Below, in pieces: positions 18,653 to 26,377 of a DNA stretch of 64,000 nt. The notes below the pieces were generated by a model. That model had not been told where the DNA came from. It searched no databases and worked only from the letters and a program-made list of their open reading frames with translations. The DNA is from an uncultured Clostridia bacterium. GTDB taxonomy: Bacteria; Bacillota; Clostridia; Christensenellales; Borkfalkiaceae. Every line of letters starts with the position of its first letter. Position 1 is the first letter of the stretch. The position numbers were made by a program, and so were the translations under genes. The stretch is taken from the NCBI GenBank assembly GCA_934247225.1, contig CAKQJE010000006.1:1-64000 (forward strand), read 5' to 3'.

Positions 18653-19273
18653 CGTGACTTTTTTGCGGTCGATTTTGACTATTCCGTCCTCGCGGAGCTT
18701 TTTGAGTTCGCGCATCATCGCGCTTCTGTCCGCAAAAACGAGATCGGCGAGGCACGTGAGCGTGATTTTCAGATCGAAAACGTTACTCCCCGCTTCCTCG
18801 GCGCAATTTTTGAAATAACAGATGAGTTTATCTCTTATCGTGCGCCCGAGCAGAACGTTCGTGCGCGCGGCGTATGCCGCTATGCGCTTTTGCTGGGCTT
18901 TGATAAGATTTTTTAAAAACACGGGCGGAAGTTCGGAAAGATCGGCTTTCGCGACGTCCGCAATACCGACAAGGCATTTCGAATCCGCCGTGATAACGGT
19001 GTAATCTCTGCCCGAAAATTCGTTATCCGCGCCGTAGCCGAACACTTCGCCCGCAAAAACGCGCTCGATCAACGCGACCGTGCCGTTTTCGTCCGTCCGA
19101 AACGTTCCCGCCGAACCTTCGATGAGACAAAACGCCCGATTTTCGTTCTTGCCGTAGACAAAAATCTCGTCGCCGCGCGAAAAAGTTTTATATTCAAATT
19201 TCAATTCTTTCGTCACGAAAGCGATTTCTTTGTCGGATAAGCCTTCGAAAAGGGGGCATTTCGCTGTTTTCAT
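18644..19273 (-). CDS. Crp/Fnr family transcriptional regulator
   Basis: This 209-residue protein has an N-terminal cyclic-nucleotide-binding-like beta-barrel (CPLFEGLSDKEIAFV, then GDEIFVYGKNENRAFCLIEGSAGTF and VFAGEVFGYG) and a C-terminal winged helix (LADLVFADRSAMMRELKKLREDG, residues ~175-200). There is no cysteine set for an Fnr iron-sulfur cluster (the N-terminus has only one Cys before residue 10), so a small-molecule or redox ligand is unknown. It closes an operon behind mscL, 12 bases downstream, so it may link envelope stress or metabolite sensing with these genes. Its ligand cannot be inferred. Confidence 0.88.
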   Translation of the reverse strand: MKTAKCPLFEGLSDKEIAFVTKELKFEYKTFSRGDEIFVYGKNENRAFCLIEGSAGTFRTDENGTVALIERVFAGEVFGYGADNEFSGRDYTVITADSKCLVGIADVAKADLSELPPVFLKNLIKAQQKRIAAYAARTNVLLGRTIRDKLICYFKNCAEEAGSNVFDLKITLTCLADLVFADRSAMMRELKKLREDGIVKIDRKKVTLG

Positions 19274-19285
19274 AAGTTCTCTCTA

Positions 19286-19870
19286 TTATTTGTTTTCTTT
19301 TTTAAGTTCGCTTAAAATTTCCGCAAGAAGCTTTTCCGTTTCGGTGGGAACGGGCGGCTCAGGCTCTTTAACCTCTTCTTTCGGCTGCAAGCTTGCGGGT
19401 ACGAATTCGGGATGCAGATCCTCCATTCTCTTAACCCAGCGCTTCTCGCTCCCCGTGAGTTCTTCGCCGCTTGCAAGCTTCTTTTCGAGCTTTTCTTTCA
19501 TAATCGCGTTGAAGTTGAGTTTTTCCGAAGCGTGATTGATGAATTTAACGATCGAGAACACGACGAGCGCGATGAGAAGAAAGTTGATTATGGACGAAAT
19601 AAACGCGCCCCAATCTATGTAAATCGATTTCGAAAGATCTACCGCTCCGTCCGTATATACGGTGTGCAAGAACGTGTAAACCGATTCGAGCGAACCTTCC
19701 TGTTTGCCGTTGCAAAGCCAGATCACCCAATTGATGAGCGGCTTTAAGATGCCGTTCGAAAGAGCGGTTACGATCGCCGTGAACGCGCCGCCGACGATTA
19801 CGCCGACAGCCATATCGAGAACGTTGCCGCGCTTGATGAAGTTTGCGAATTCTTTGAAAAATTTACGCAT
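19286..19870 (-). CDS. mscL: Large-conductance mechanosensitive channel MscL
   Basis: The N-terminus FANFIKRGNVLDMAVGVIVGGAFTAIV is the first transmembrane helix and hallmark of MscL. A second helix (FISSIINFLLIALVVFSIVKFI, ~88-110) follows a periplasmic-type loop. The channel opens under membrane tension and releases solutes during osmotic downshock. At 194 residues it exceeds the usual 130-150: the extracellular loop is longer and a charged tail (GEELTGSEKRWVKRMEDLHPE and a Glu/Lys-rich end) extends the cytoplasmic domain. The start codon overlaps the secB stop as TGATG, which implies translational coupling. Confidence 0.93.
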   Translation of the reverse strand: MRKFFKEFANFIKRGNVLDMAVGVIVGGAFTAIVTALSNGILKPLINWVIWLCNGKQEGSLESVYTFLHTVYTDGAVDLSKSIYIDWGAFISSIINFLLIALVVFSIVKFINHASEKLNFNAIMKEKLEKKLASGEELTGSEKRWVKRMEDLHPEFVPASLQPKEEVKEPEPPVPTETEKLLAEILSELKKENK

Positions 19871-20289
19871 CAGTTTAAATTCTCCTTGTCTTTATCTTCT
19901 GTTTTTGCAAGGTTTTCCTCCGCTACGGTCGAATTTATTACCGGCAGAACGTACGGCGGAATGTTGCAGTTAGCCGTGAACGAAGTTACCGCCGCGCGAA
20001 GGAAAGGATAAAGGATATCTATCGCTTCTTCGGCGTAAACTCTCTGTTCAGCCTCTTTTTCGGCAACGAAATGCCCGAACATAACCACGTTTAAATTAAA
20101 CGGTACGGGCGAAGAAATGTCTTCGTTTACCCTTACCGAAAGATTGACGAAAAGATTTTTTCCGTTCTGTCCGAGTTTGCTTTCTATCTTCGGCGTAATG
20201 CGGAACTGCGTGTCCGGTTTTATCGCGCCGTTGAACTTAAACTCGATTTCGTTCACGCGGAACGTTACGAGTTTGATATGTCTGTCCAT
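19870..20289 (-). CDS. SecB-like protein-export chaperone
   Basis: The start is ATG 20289 (MDRHIKLVTFRVNEIEFKF), nine bases after AAGGAG; an ATG seven codons earlier overlaps this site. The ~139-residue protein has the SecB fold pattern: N-terminal strands, then EEAIDILYPFLRAAVTSFTANCNIPPYVLPVIN, whose ILYPFLR...FTA...PP...LP core matches the SecB signature (quoted here in separated pieces). SecB holds preproteins unfolded for SecA or serves toxin-antitoxin-type chaperone roles. It is typical of Proteobacteria but SecB-like proteins occur in scattered Gram-positives. The client here is unknown; the mscL overlap hints at membrane-protein quality control, which is inference. Confidence 0.8.
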   Translation of the reverse strand: MDRHIKLVTFRVNEIEFKFNGAIKPDTQFRITPKIESKLGQNGKNLFVNLSVRVNEDISSPVPFNLNVVMFGHFVAEKEAEQRVYAEEAIDILYPFLRAAVTSFTANCNIPPYVLPVINSTVAEENLAKTEDKDKENLN

Positions 20290-20382
20290 AATTTCTATCT
20301 CCTTAATCATCGAGCCGAACGGGACTAAACCGCAATCGGTTGCAAAGTATTCCGATATTCCGCCCTTTTTGTCTTTTAGTTA

Positions 20383-20411
20383 ATTTTAAAACAAAAAAAA
20401 CCTTTTGTCAA
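20383..20411 (-). promoter_or_regulatory. Promoter of secB-mscL-Crp operon
   Basis: Minus-strand TTGACA (20406-20411), 17-base spacer with a T-tract, TAAAAT (20383-20388). It fits sigma-A well and lies ~95 bases before the secB start. Confidence 0.75.
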
Positions 20412-20421
20412 ATAAAATGCC

Positions 20422-20463
20422 GAGCCGACGGCAAAAGACGTTAAATTCTTTTGCCGTCGGCTC
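20422..20463 (-). terminator. Terminator after ypeB
   Basis: A perfect 16-bp stem, GAGCCGACGGCAAAAG with CTTTTGCCGTCGGCTC, and a ten-base loop lies 56 bases downstream of ypeB and just upstream of the secB promoter. Confidence 0.75.
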
Positions 20464-20518
20464 AAAATTTGCGATAAATTGCGATAAAATTTATTTTTTG
20501 TCCGCTTTTTGTCGTTTT

Positions 20519-22432
20519 TTACATTAAAAGCGTACCCTGTTCGGTGTTTACCACCTTATATATTTCGACTTCTTTCAAAGTGTTAGCGTCGATATAGACG
20601 TAGTAAACCGAATCGTTATGAGTTCCGATAAACTCGTAAGCAAGCGTTTCGCGCCCGTTTCCGAGAGGAATGACCGCAACTCTTTCGTCTTTCACGTCTA
20701 AGTTCACGTTCACCTTTTCGAAAGCCTCGCCGATCGTGTGTTTAGCTTTTTTCATAACTCTGTCGGTGTGGTTAAGAAGATAATTGTCGGCGTCGAGACC
20801 GGTTATCGTTCCCGTTTCCATACATACGTTGACTTTAACGAGGTCGGGATACATTATAACTCCGTCTTCGGTGTACGCGAAGTTAAGATGTTCCGTGCCG
20901 CCCGAAGCGTAATTCCACACGCATTTCATATCCTTATAGCCGAGCTTTTCGAGGAACGTATACGCTTTTTCGATACATTCTTCGTCCGAAAGCTTCACTT
21001 CCTCGCAAGGCTTATAAGCGTTGAACATAACCACTTTACCTCCGACTTCGGAAATCTGAGCGAAGATCTCGCCGCCTTTTTCCATCGCGGAAATATTATA
21101 GCAGGTTATGCTGCTGTTTTCGGTTTTGCCCGTTACGGTCGGCTTTCCGTCGCCGTAATCTTTAAACACTTCGCCGAAAATTTCCAAAGCTTTGGTTTCG
21201 TCGATCTTTTCGCCCGAAATACCCTTAGCCGTTTTACTTTCCACGCCGTCCGAGAACGCGCCGTCGTAAATCATTTCGGGATAATCCACCGCGCCCTTTT
21301 CGAAATCGTTGAACTGAGCGATTATTATATCGTTTGCGTTGTTATCCTTTAATATACTGAAATCGTACTCTTCGCCAATTTTTGCCGAAAGCGTCGTTAA
21401 AGCGGCTTTTAAATCGGTGTTGATATTATACAGTTCGACGAGCCTTTCCATATCGTCATTAGTGAGCGTTTGCTCGTCTATAAGTCGATTATTGAGGTAT
21501 TTTGCATAGTCGCCGACCTGATTTACATACTTGGAAGCATAGTACTTGGACTCGTCCGTTATAGGAAGCGAGGCAAGCGAAGAATCGGCAAGATTGCTCT
21601 GAACCATGATGTCGCCGAGTATTCTCTGCTGACTTTCGGGATCGCCCGAAACGAACAGCTTGGACATATTGGTTTCGATATTGTCGACGTAGCCCACGAG
21701 GTCGTAAAACGCCCTTTCGGTGGCTTCCGTTCCGCCGTCTTTTTTACCGAAATTCAGAACGTCGGTGAAAAGAGAGAGCGCGAGAACGGAACCGAGAACG
21801 AGAACGGAGCAACCGAGCGAGATAACCGCCGCAAGCCAACCGCCGAGACCTCTCGAACGATTTTCTTTGCCGCGCTTTTCTTTCATTTCGGCTTTTCTCA
21901 TCTTTCTCTCGTGCATCGCCTCGCGGCGCTGACGTTTCATTTCCGCTCTTCTTTCGGCTTTCGCCTTTTTAAGCTCGGCTCTTCTCTCGGCTTTTTTTGC
22001 CTTTATTTTGAGTTTTGCCTGCTTTTCCGCGGCGATACGTTTCTGCCGCTCTTCCTTGCTTTCGTTTTTAAGCTCTTCGCGGCGTTTAAGTCTTTCTTCC
22101 TTTTTTGCGATACGCATTTCCTTTAAGGATTCGTATTTTTTCTTTCTCGCTTCCGCCTTTGCCTGTCTTGCCTGTTCCTTTTTCTTTTTCGCTTCTTCTT
22201 TCTTCTTTTTCTTTTCTTCTCTTTGGGCAAGTCTGGCTTTGGCTTTTTCTTCTCTTTTCGCTTCGTCCGCCTTGGCTTTTTTCGCCGAAGTTTTTTTGCC
22301 TTTCTTTTGGGTCTGCGCCTTTTTTGCGGCGGGTTTACGCTTTGCCGGAGGCGCGGTTTCGTTCGTTAAAGCCGCGTTTTCGACTTTTTCCATCGCGCTG
22401 TTTTCTTTTACGTTATCTTTTCTTTCTTCCAT
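20519..22432 (-). CDS. ypeB: Germination protein YpeB with long Lys/Glu-rich N-terminal extension
   Basis: YpeB stabilises the cortex-lytic enzyme SleB in dormant spores. The C-terminal ~400 residues match the family: an outer four-helix region after a transmembrane helix (~residues 195-220, AAVISLGCSVLVLGSVLAL), then PepSY-like domains with GLDADNYLLNHTDR and a tail GRETLAYEFIGTHNDSVYYVYID. Unlike the usual ~450-residue protein, this one has 637 residues. Residues ~15-195 are almost only Lys, Glu, Arg and Ala in heptad-like runs, which predicts a long charged helix on the cytoplasmic (forespore) side. It lies nine bases after sleB and shares its operon. Confidence 0.9.
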   Translation of the reverse strand: MEERKDNVKENSAMEKVENAALTNETAPPAKRKPAAKKAQTQKKGKKTSAKKAKADEAKREEKAKARLAQREEKKKKKEEAKKKKEQARQAKAEARKKKYESLKEMRIAKKEERLKRREELKNESKEERQKRIAAEKQAKLKIKAKKAERRAELKKAKAERRAEMKRQRREAMHERKMRKAEMKEKRGKENRSRGLGGWLAAVISLGCSVLVLGSVLALSLFTDVLNFGKKDGGTEATERAFYDLVGYVDNIETNMSKLFVSGDPESQQRILGDIMVQSNLADSSLASLPITDESKYYASKYVNQVGDYAKYLNNRLIDEQTLTNDDMERLVELYNINTDLKAALTTLSAKIGEEYDFSILKDNNANDIIIAQFNDFEKGAVDYPEMIYDGAFSDGVESKTAKGISGEKIDETKALEIFGEVFKDYGDGKPTVTGKTENSSITCYNISAMEKGGEIFAQISEVGGKVVMFNAYKPCEEVKLSDEECIEKAYTFLEKLGYKDMKCVWNYASGGTEHLNFAYTEDGVIMYPDLVKVNVCMETGTITGLDADNYLLNHTDRVMKKAKHTIGEAFEKVNVNLDVKDERVAVIPLGNGRETLAYEFIGTHNDSVYYVYIDANTLKEVEIYKVVNTEQGTLLM

Positions 22433-22441
22433 AACTCCTCC

Positions 22442-23158
22442 TTAAAGCGCAAACACGTGCGAACCTATCGTCACCACGGTTTTCCTCGCAAAAATCCATT
22501 TGCTGGTCGCGACGGCGGGGTTGTAATAATACAAACTTCCGTAAGAAGGATCCCAACCGTTCATAGCGTCCTTAGCCGCCGAAAGGGCGGTGCTGTTCGG
22601 AGACATGTTTATCTGTCCGTCGCTGACGCAGGTGAATGCGTAAGGCTGATAGATAACCGCCGAAATGGTGTTCGGGAAAGACGAGCTTTTAACTCTGTTC
22701 AAAACCACGGCTCCCACCGCGACCTGTCCCGAATAAGTTTCGCCTCTCGCTTCCGCGTAAATAAGCCTTGCGAGAAGATTGACGTCGGAACTTGTGTAAA
22801 CCGAATTCGTTTTCTGAGACGAGGTGGCGTAAATTCCCAGAGCGTTTAAAGTTTTCGTACCGACTATTCCGTCCGCCGTAAGGTTGTTTCTTTTCTGGAA
22901 TAAAATTACCGCTTTGCGCGTTCCGGAACCGAAAATTCCGTCCACGGCGCCGCTGTAATAACCCCAATTTTTAAGTTTTTGTTGTACTTGTTTTACGGTA
23001 GAACCCGAGCTTCCCTGTTTTAAAGCGAGCGTTTCCACGGCTTCGATTTTCATTTTAGCCGCGCCCGTCGCGTTTCGTTGAATCACGACGGCAGAAAACG
23101 TGCAGCAAAGCGCAAGAATGACCGCAAAAAAAGCAAGTCTGGTTATTTTTCTGTTCAT
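22442..23158 (-). CDS. sleB: Spore cortex-lytic enzyme SleB
   Basis: This 238-residue protein has a signal peptide (ITRLAFFAVILALCCTFSAVVI). It is followed by a peptidoglycan-binding domain (LKQGSSGSTVKQVQQKLKNWGYY, GIFGSGTRKAVILFQ, residues ~45-110) and a hydrolase_2 lytic transglycosylase domain. The latter has LLARLIYAEARGE (catalytic Glu in AEARGE, ~residue 138), VGAVVLNRVKSSSFPNTI and AFTCVSDGQI. SleB cuts muramic-delta-lactam-containing cortex during germination. The gene precedes ypeB, its known partner, in the classic order. It is direct evidence that the organism forms endospores. Confidence 0.96.
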   Translation of the reverse strand: MNRKITRLAFFAVILALCCTFSAVVIQRNATGAAKMKIEAVETLALKQGSSGSTVKQVQQKLKNWGYYSGAVDGIFGSGTRKAVILFQKRNNLTADGIVGTKTLNALGIYATSSQKTNSVYTSSDVNLLARLIYAEARGETYSGQVAVGAVVLNRVKSSSFPNTISAVIYQPYAFTCVSDGQINMSPNSTALSAAKDAMNGWDPSYGSLYYYNPAVATSKWIFARKTVVTIGSHVFAL

Positions 23159-23245
23159 TTTGCATAACTCCTTTTCTTATTTGCTTTTTCCGATCGTGCA
23201 AAGAAAAGAAGTTTTCGCATAGAAACGCCGAAAAATCGAAGTCTT

Positions 23246-23785
23246 TCAGCCCGCGTTTTTACTCGTTTTCTTTTTCCAATCGGATATTATCTCTGCTATT
23301 TTCGAGCGGTACTTAACGTTTTCGCCCGACGTAAAACAGAGTGGCGGATACACGACGCACCACCAATTGTCGCCTTCCGCTTTTCCGAGTTCCACGATAA
23401 CCGCGTCGTAATATCCGCTTTCCAAGGTAAGATCGCCGTATACCCTTGCAGGAAACTTCTCGTTCCTTATCTTCACGGAGGAAGAATACCCGTATCCGTT
23501 TGATTTAAGTATGCCGTCGATTCGTTTTTCCATATCCTCTTTAAGCGAAGATATTACGTCCGCAGCCTCGTCTTTACTTTGACAATCGGCAAGATACGGG
23601 GTGAGATAAGGAACGATATCGTCTCTGATTTTGTACTTTATGCTCTGGTCGTACGCGCTGTCGGAATTAGCGCGGATATGTATCCGCAGATATTCCGTTT
23701 TTTCGCTTACGCCGCTACCCGTTCCGCACGCAATCGTCATAAGTATTATGATTAGTAATTCCAAACTTATGCAAAATTTTTTCAT
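23246..23785 (-). CDS. spoIIR: Stage II sporulation protein R
   Basis: SpoIIR is made in the forespore and secreted toward the mother cell, where it triggers SpoIIGA to process pro-sigma-E. The start is ATG 23785 (MKKFCISLELLIIILMTIAC) behind a GAGG site; the open frame extends 26 codons upstream without a site. The ~179-residue protein shows the family core YLRIHIRANSDSAYDQSIKYKIRDDIVPYL (in pieces LRIHIRANSDSAYDQ and YKIRDDIVPYLTPY) and the WWCVVYPPLCFT motif near the end. A lipoprotein-like cysteine ends the signal. A consensus sigma-F promoter lies upstream. Confidence 0.95.
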   Translation of the reverse strand: MKKFCISLELLIIILMTIACGTGSGVSEKTEYLRIHIRANSDSAYDQSIKYKIRDDIVPYLTPYLADCQSKDEAADVISSLKEDMEKRIDGILKSNGYGYSSSVKIRNEKFPARVYGDLTLESGYYDAVIVELGKAEGDNWWCVVYPPLCFTSGENVKYRSKIAEIISDWKKKTSKNAG

Positions 23786-23852
23786 AGAATAATCCTCTTT
23801 TTCTATTTTTTTATCGGGCGGCTTTCGATATCGGTCGCCCGTCGGCAAACGG

Positions 23853-23881
23853 ATTATAACCAAACCGACCTCTTTTTATAC
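23853..23881 (-). promoter_or_regulatory. Sigma-F/sigma-G type promoter of spoIIR
   Basis: On the minus strand GTATA (-35, 23877-23881), a 15-base spacer and GGTTATAAT (-10, 23853-23861) match the sigma-F consensus GYATA and GGNNANANT. It is ~65 bases before the spoIIR start, as expected for a forespore gene. A second GTATAAAAA box ~24 bases upstream is part of a short tandem duplication. Confidence 0.8.
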
Positions 23882-23955
23882 CTCCGCCAAGCGATTTTTA
23901 TACCTCCGCCGACCGATTTTATGCCCGTTTACGTTTAAATTTACAAAAATTTGTA

Positions 23956-23984
23956 TTGACTTAATTATTATTCTTTGTTATAAT
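23956..23984 (+). promoter_or_regulatory. Sigma-A promoter pointing into hairpin element 1 and the LRR gene
   Basis: TTGACT (23956-23961), 17-base spacer, TATAAT (23979-23984). The expected start site (~23991) is the first bases of the element's left terminal repeat. It is the only good promoter seen for the LRR lipoprotein gene, 570 bases downstream. Confidence 0.75.
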
Positions 23985-23989
23985 ATCGA

Positions 23990-24542
23990 TAGCCGAGAGG
24001 GATTCGAACCCCATCAAGCCTTAAAGCCGTCTTTTTTGCCTGCCAATGCAAATCTTTGCTTGAAGTACGTAAGTACGTCTGCGCAAATCTTCGCCAAAAC
24101 CGCCTGAAAAATACGGCTTTAAGGTGCTACGCATTTAGCCACAGGTGATTGCATTTTAACTCGCCCAAACGGCACAATTTTCGCGCTTTGAGGCAAATTC
24201 TCTCTTGTAGTACGAAAGTACGTCTGCGTTCGCCTTTTCCCCAAATCATCGAAAATATTGCCGTTTGGGTTGGGGCAAGTCTCACGGCGTGTTTTTAGAC
24301 TAAGACAAGGCGCGCGAGCGCGTTAATACTTAACGTATAACACACGAGCGGAACGACGTATTAGTCAAAAACACGCCGTGAGACCGGGTTTAAATGCAAT
24401 CATCTGTGGCTGCCGGCGATAAATTTAGAAAAATCAAGGCAAACGAACGCAATCATACTAGACGTATTATAAGTGAGTTTAACGCCGATTTTGCAAATTT
24501 TGCGCCGTTAAAACTTAATGTGGTTCGAATTCCTCTCGGCTA
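23990..24542. mobile_element. Nested double-hairpin element 1 (non-coding, 553 bp)
   Basis: Terminal inverted repeats begin TAGCCGAGAGG and differ at few positions over ~21 bases. Inside are hairpin A1 (24019-24124), a complete inner unit (24136-24411) and hairpin C (24412-24507). The inner unit has its own ends (AGCCACAG...CTGTGGCT), hairpin A2 (24164-24269) and hairpin B (24278-24384). A1 and A2 share a core with AGTAC...AGTACGTCTGCG. B and C share CAAGGC and TATAAxxxA-type cores. Stem arms differ but pair within each hairpin. There is no open frame of note. The simplest reading is a ~277-bp unit carrying a second 276-bp unit between its A and B hairpins. No target duplication is visible. 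Confidence 0.75.
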
Positions 24543-24553
24543 AGGAGAGAAAT

Positions 24554-26194
24554 ATGAAAAAATCGACATTGACGCTGATTGCGGCTTCCGCTTTGGCGAT
24601 AGCTGCCGTCGCGCTGTCTTCGTGCGCGGCAAACGGCGAAAAGAAAGACATCGACCCCGGGTTTTCGGGCGGGTCGGGAATCCACGAAATTATCGGGGAA
24701 AACGAAAAAACGAGCGGACTTACTTATGCCGACGGCGCTTTAAGCGCGGCGGGCAATAAGAACATAACTTCGGCGGAAATAAAACCCGGAACTTACCGCA
24801 TCGCTTCGGGCGCGTTCAAAGGCTGCAAAAAGCTTACGACCGTAACCGTTCCCGACAGCGTGAAAATTATCGACGACAACGCTTTCGAGGACTGCGTAAA
24901 TCTTAAAAGCATTACGCTTCCCGACGATTTGGCATATATCGGCTCGAACGCGTTTTTAAACTGCGACCCCGATCTTTTCCGCACTTCGGGCGGACTTAAA
25001 TATGTCGGTAAATGGCTTATCGGCGCGGAAAACGAACTCGTTTCTTCGGCGAATATAGAAAGCGGAACGAAAGGAATAGCTTCGGGCGCGTTCAGGTCCT
25101 GCACCGAACTTTCTTCCGTTTCCATCCCGGACAGCGTGGAAAACATAGGAAAATACGCTTTTTATAACTGCAAAAACGACCTTTACGAAATCTACGGCGG
25201 ACTGAGATACGTCGACGGCTGGCTTACGGACGTGGATAATCTCAATATGTCGACGGCAAACGTCAAGCTCGACGCGAGAGGTATTGCCGCGGAAGCTTTC
25301 GCTTTTTCGGATAAAATTTCTTACGTTTCTGTTTCGCCGAGCGTGAAAGTCGTCGGGGCGAGAGCTTTGGCGAACGCTTCGGGCGTTAAGGACGTGTTTA
25401 TCTCTCACGGCATTACGGAAATCGACGCATTTGCATTCGAAAACTGCAAATCGCTCGAAAATATCGACATCGCGGACAGCGTTACCGAAATCGGTTACGG
25501 AGCTTTCGCAAACTGCGAAAAGCTTTCTGCAATCGACATTCCCGCAAGCGTGAGCAAAATCGCCGCGAGCGCGTTCAAAGGTTGCAACGACAGCCTTTTC
25601 GTTAAAGAAAACGACCTTGTTTACGTAGACGAGTGGCTTATCGGCAACGAAAATATGCTTATGAGAACCGCCGATATTTACGACGAAACGAGAGGTATTG
25701 CGGACGGCGTGTTCGCGGGCTGCAAGGATCTCGAAAGCGTCAACGTTCCGTACAGAGTTAAAAGCATTGGCGACGGCGCGTTCGAAAACTGCGAAAAACT
25801 CGCTTCGATTTACCTCCGCGACAACGTGGCTTATCTCGGCGAAAGAGCTTTCGCGGGGTGCGTGAACCTTCGCACGGCTCGGCTTTCGTCGGCAATTGCC
25901 GAAATTATGCCGTACACTTTTGCGGACTGCAAAGCTATGTACAGCGTGATTTTCCGCAGCGGACTTAAAAAGATTGACGAAAACGCGTTCGAAAACTGTT
26001 TCGCGCTTATAAGTTTCAGCTTGCCGAAAATCGAGAGCGTCGGCGAGAACGCTTTCAAAAACTGTAAAAATCTTAAAGATATAAAGTTTAACGGCACGAC
26101 GGACGATTATCTTGCGGTGAGCGTTGCTCGTAACGCTTTTTCTTCGACAAAGCTCGAATCGATTTCCTGCACCGACGGAAAAGTAGCCGTCTGA
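24554..26194 (+). CDS. BspA-type LRR_5 surface lipoprotein
   Basis: The start is ATG 24554 (MKKSTLTLIAASALAIAAVA), eight bases after AAGGAG. The lipobox LSSC anchors the ~546-residue protein outside. About a dozen leucine-rich repeats of the LRR_5/BspA type follow, each with an AF..C.L..I..P..V..I pattern, for example AFKGCKKLTTVTVPDSVKII and AFENCKSLENIDIADSVTEI. Such proteins bind host or bacterial surface ligands. Three repeats carry an inserted GGLKYVGKWLIG-like stretch (also GGLRYVDGWLTD and NDLVYVDEWLIG). It is one of the few plus-strand genes. Its leader is occupied by hairpin element 1, whose right end touches the ribosome site. Confidence 0.92.
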   Translation: MKKSTLTLIAASALAIAAVALSSCAANGEKKDIDPGFSGGSGIHEIIGENEKTSGLTYADGALSAAGNKNITSAEIKPGTYRIASGAFKGCKKLTTVTVPDSVKIIDDNAFEDCVNLKSITLPDDLAYIGSNAFLNCDPDLFRTSGGLKYVGKWLIGAENELVSSANIESGTKGIASGAFRSCTELSSVSIPDSVENIGKYAFYNCKNDLYEIYGGLRYVDGWLTDVDNLNMSTANVKLDARGIAAEAFAFSDKISYVSVSPSVKVVGARALANASGVKDVFISHGITEIDAFAFENCKSLENIDIADSVTEIGYGAFANCEKLSAIDIPASVSKIAASAFKGCNDSLFVKENDLVYVDEWLIGNENMLMRTADIYDETRGIADGVFAGCKDLESVNVPYRVKSIGDGAFENCEKLASIYLRDNVAYLGERAFAGCVNLRTARLSSAIAEIMPYTFADCKAMYSVIFRSGLKKIDENAFENCFALISFSLPKIESVGENAFKNCKNLKDIKFNGTTDDYLAVSVARNAFSSTKLESISCTDGKVAV

Positions 26195-26224
26195 TCGCGA
26201 CATAAAATTTAAAAGACATAAAAA

Positions 26225-26272
26225 CGCCGCCGGGGCGAAAAAGGATTTTCTCCTTTTTGCGCCCCGGCGGTT
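26225..26272. terminator. Bidirectional terminator between LRR gene and ispE
   Basis: CGCCGCCGGGGCG pairs with CGCCCCGGCGG around an A/T-rich loop that itself pairs (AAAAAGGA/TCCTTTTT). It serves the converging LRR and ispE genes. Downstream, to 26377, short TGCCCGTCAT repeats and AT-rich sequence hold nothing else. Confidence 0.75.
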
Positions 26273-26377
26273 TAGTTTTGTTTGTTATCTGCCCGTCATA
26301 TATATTTGCCGCTTATTGCCCGTCATTTATATATTCGTATATATTCGCGTACCCGTCTGACGTCCGTTAAACGCCCG

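Noticed and set aside
23990..24542. tRNA 3'-end look-alikes (GGTTCGAATCC-type T-arm followed by an acceptor-like CTCTCGGC) at both ends of element 1
   Set aside because: No D-arm, anticodon stem or 5' acceptor half accompanies either end. The ends are inverted copies of each other and continue into the hairpin element, so they are terminal repeats rather than tRNA genes.
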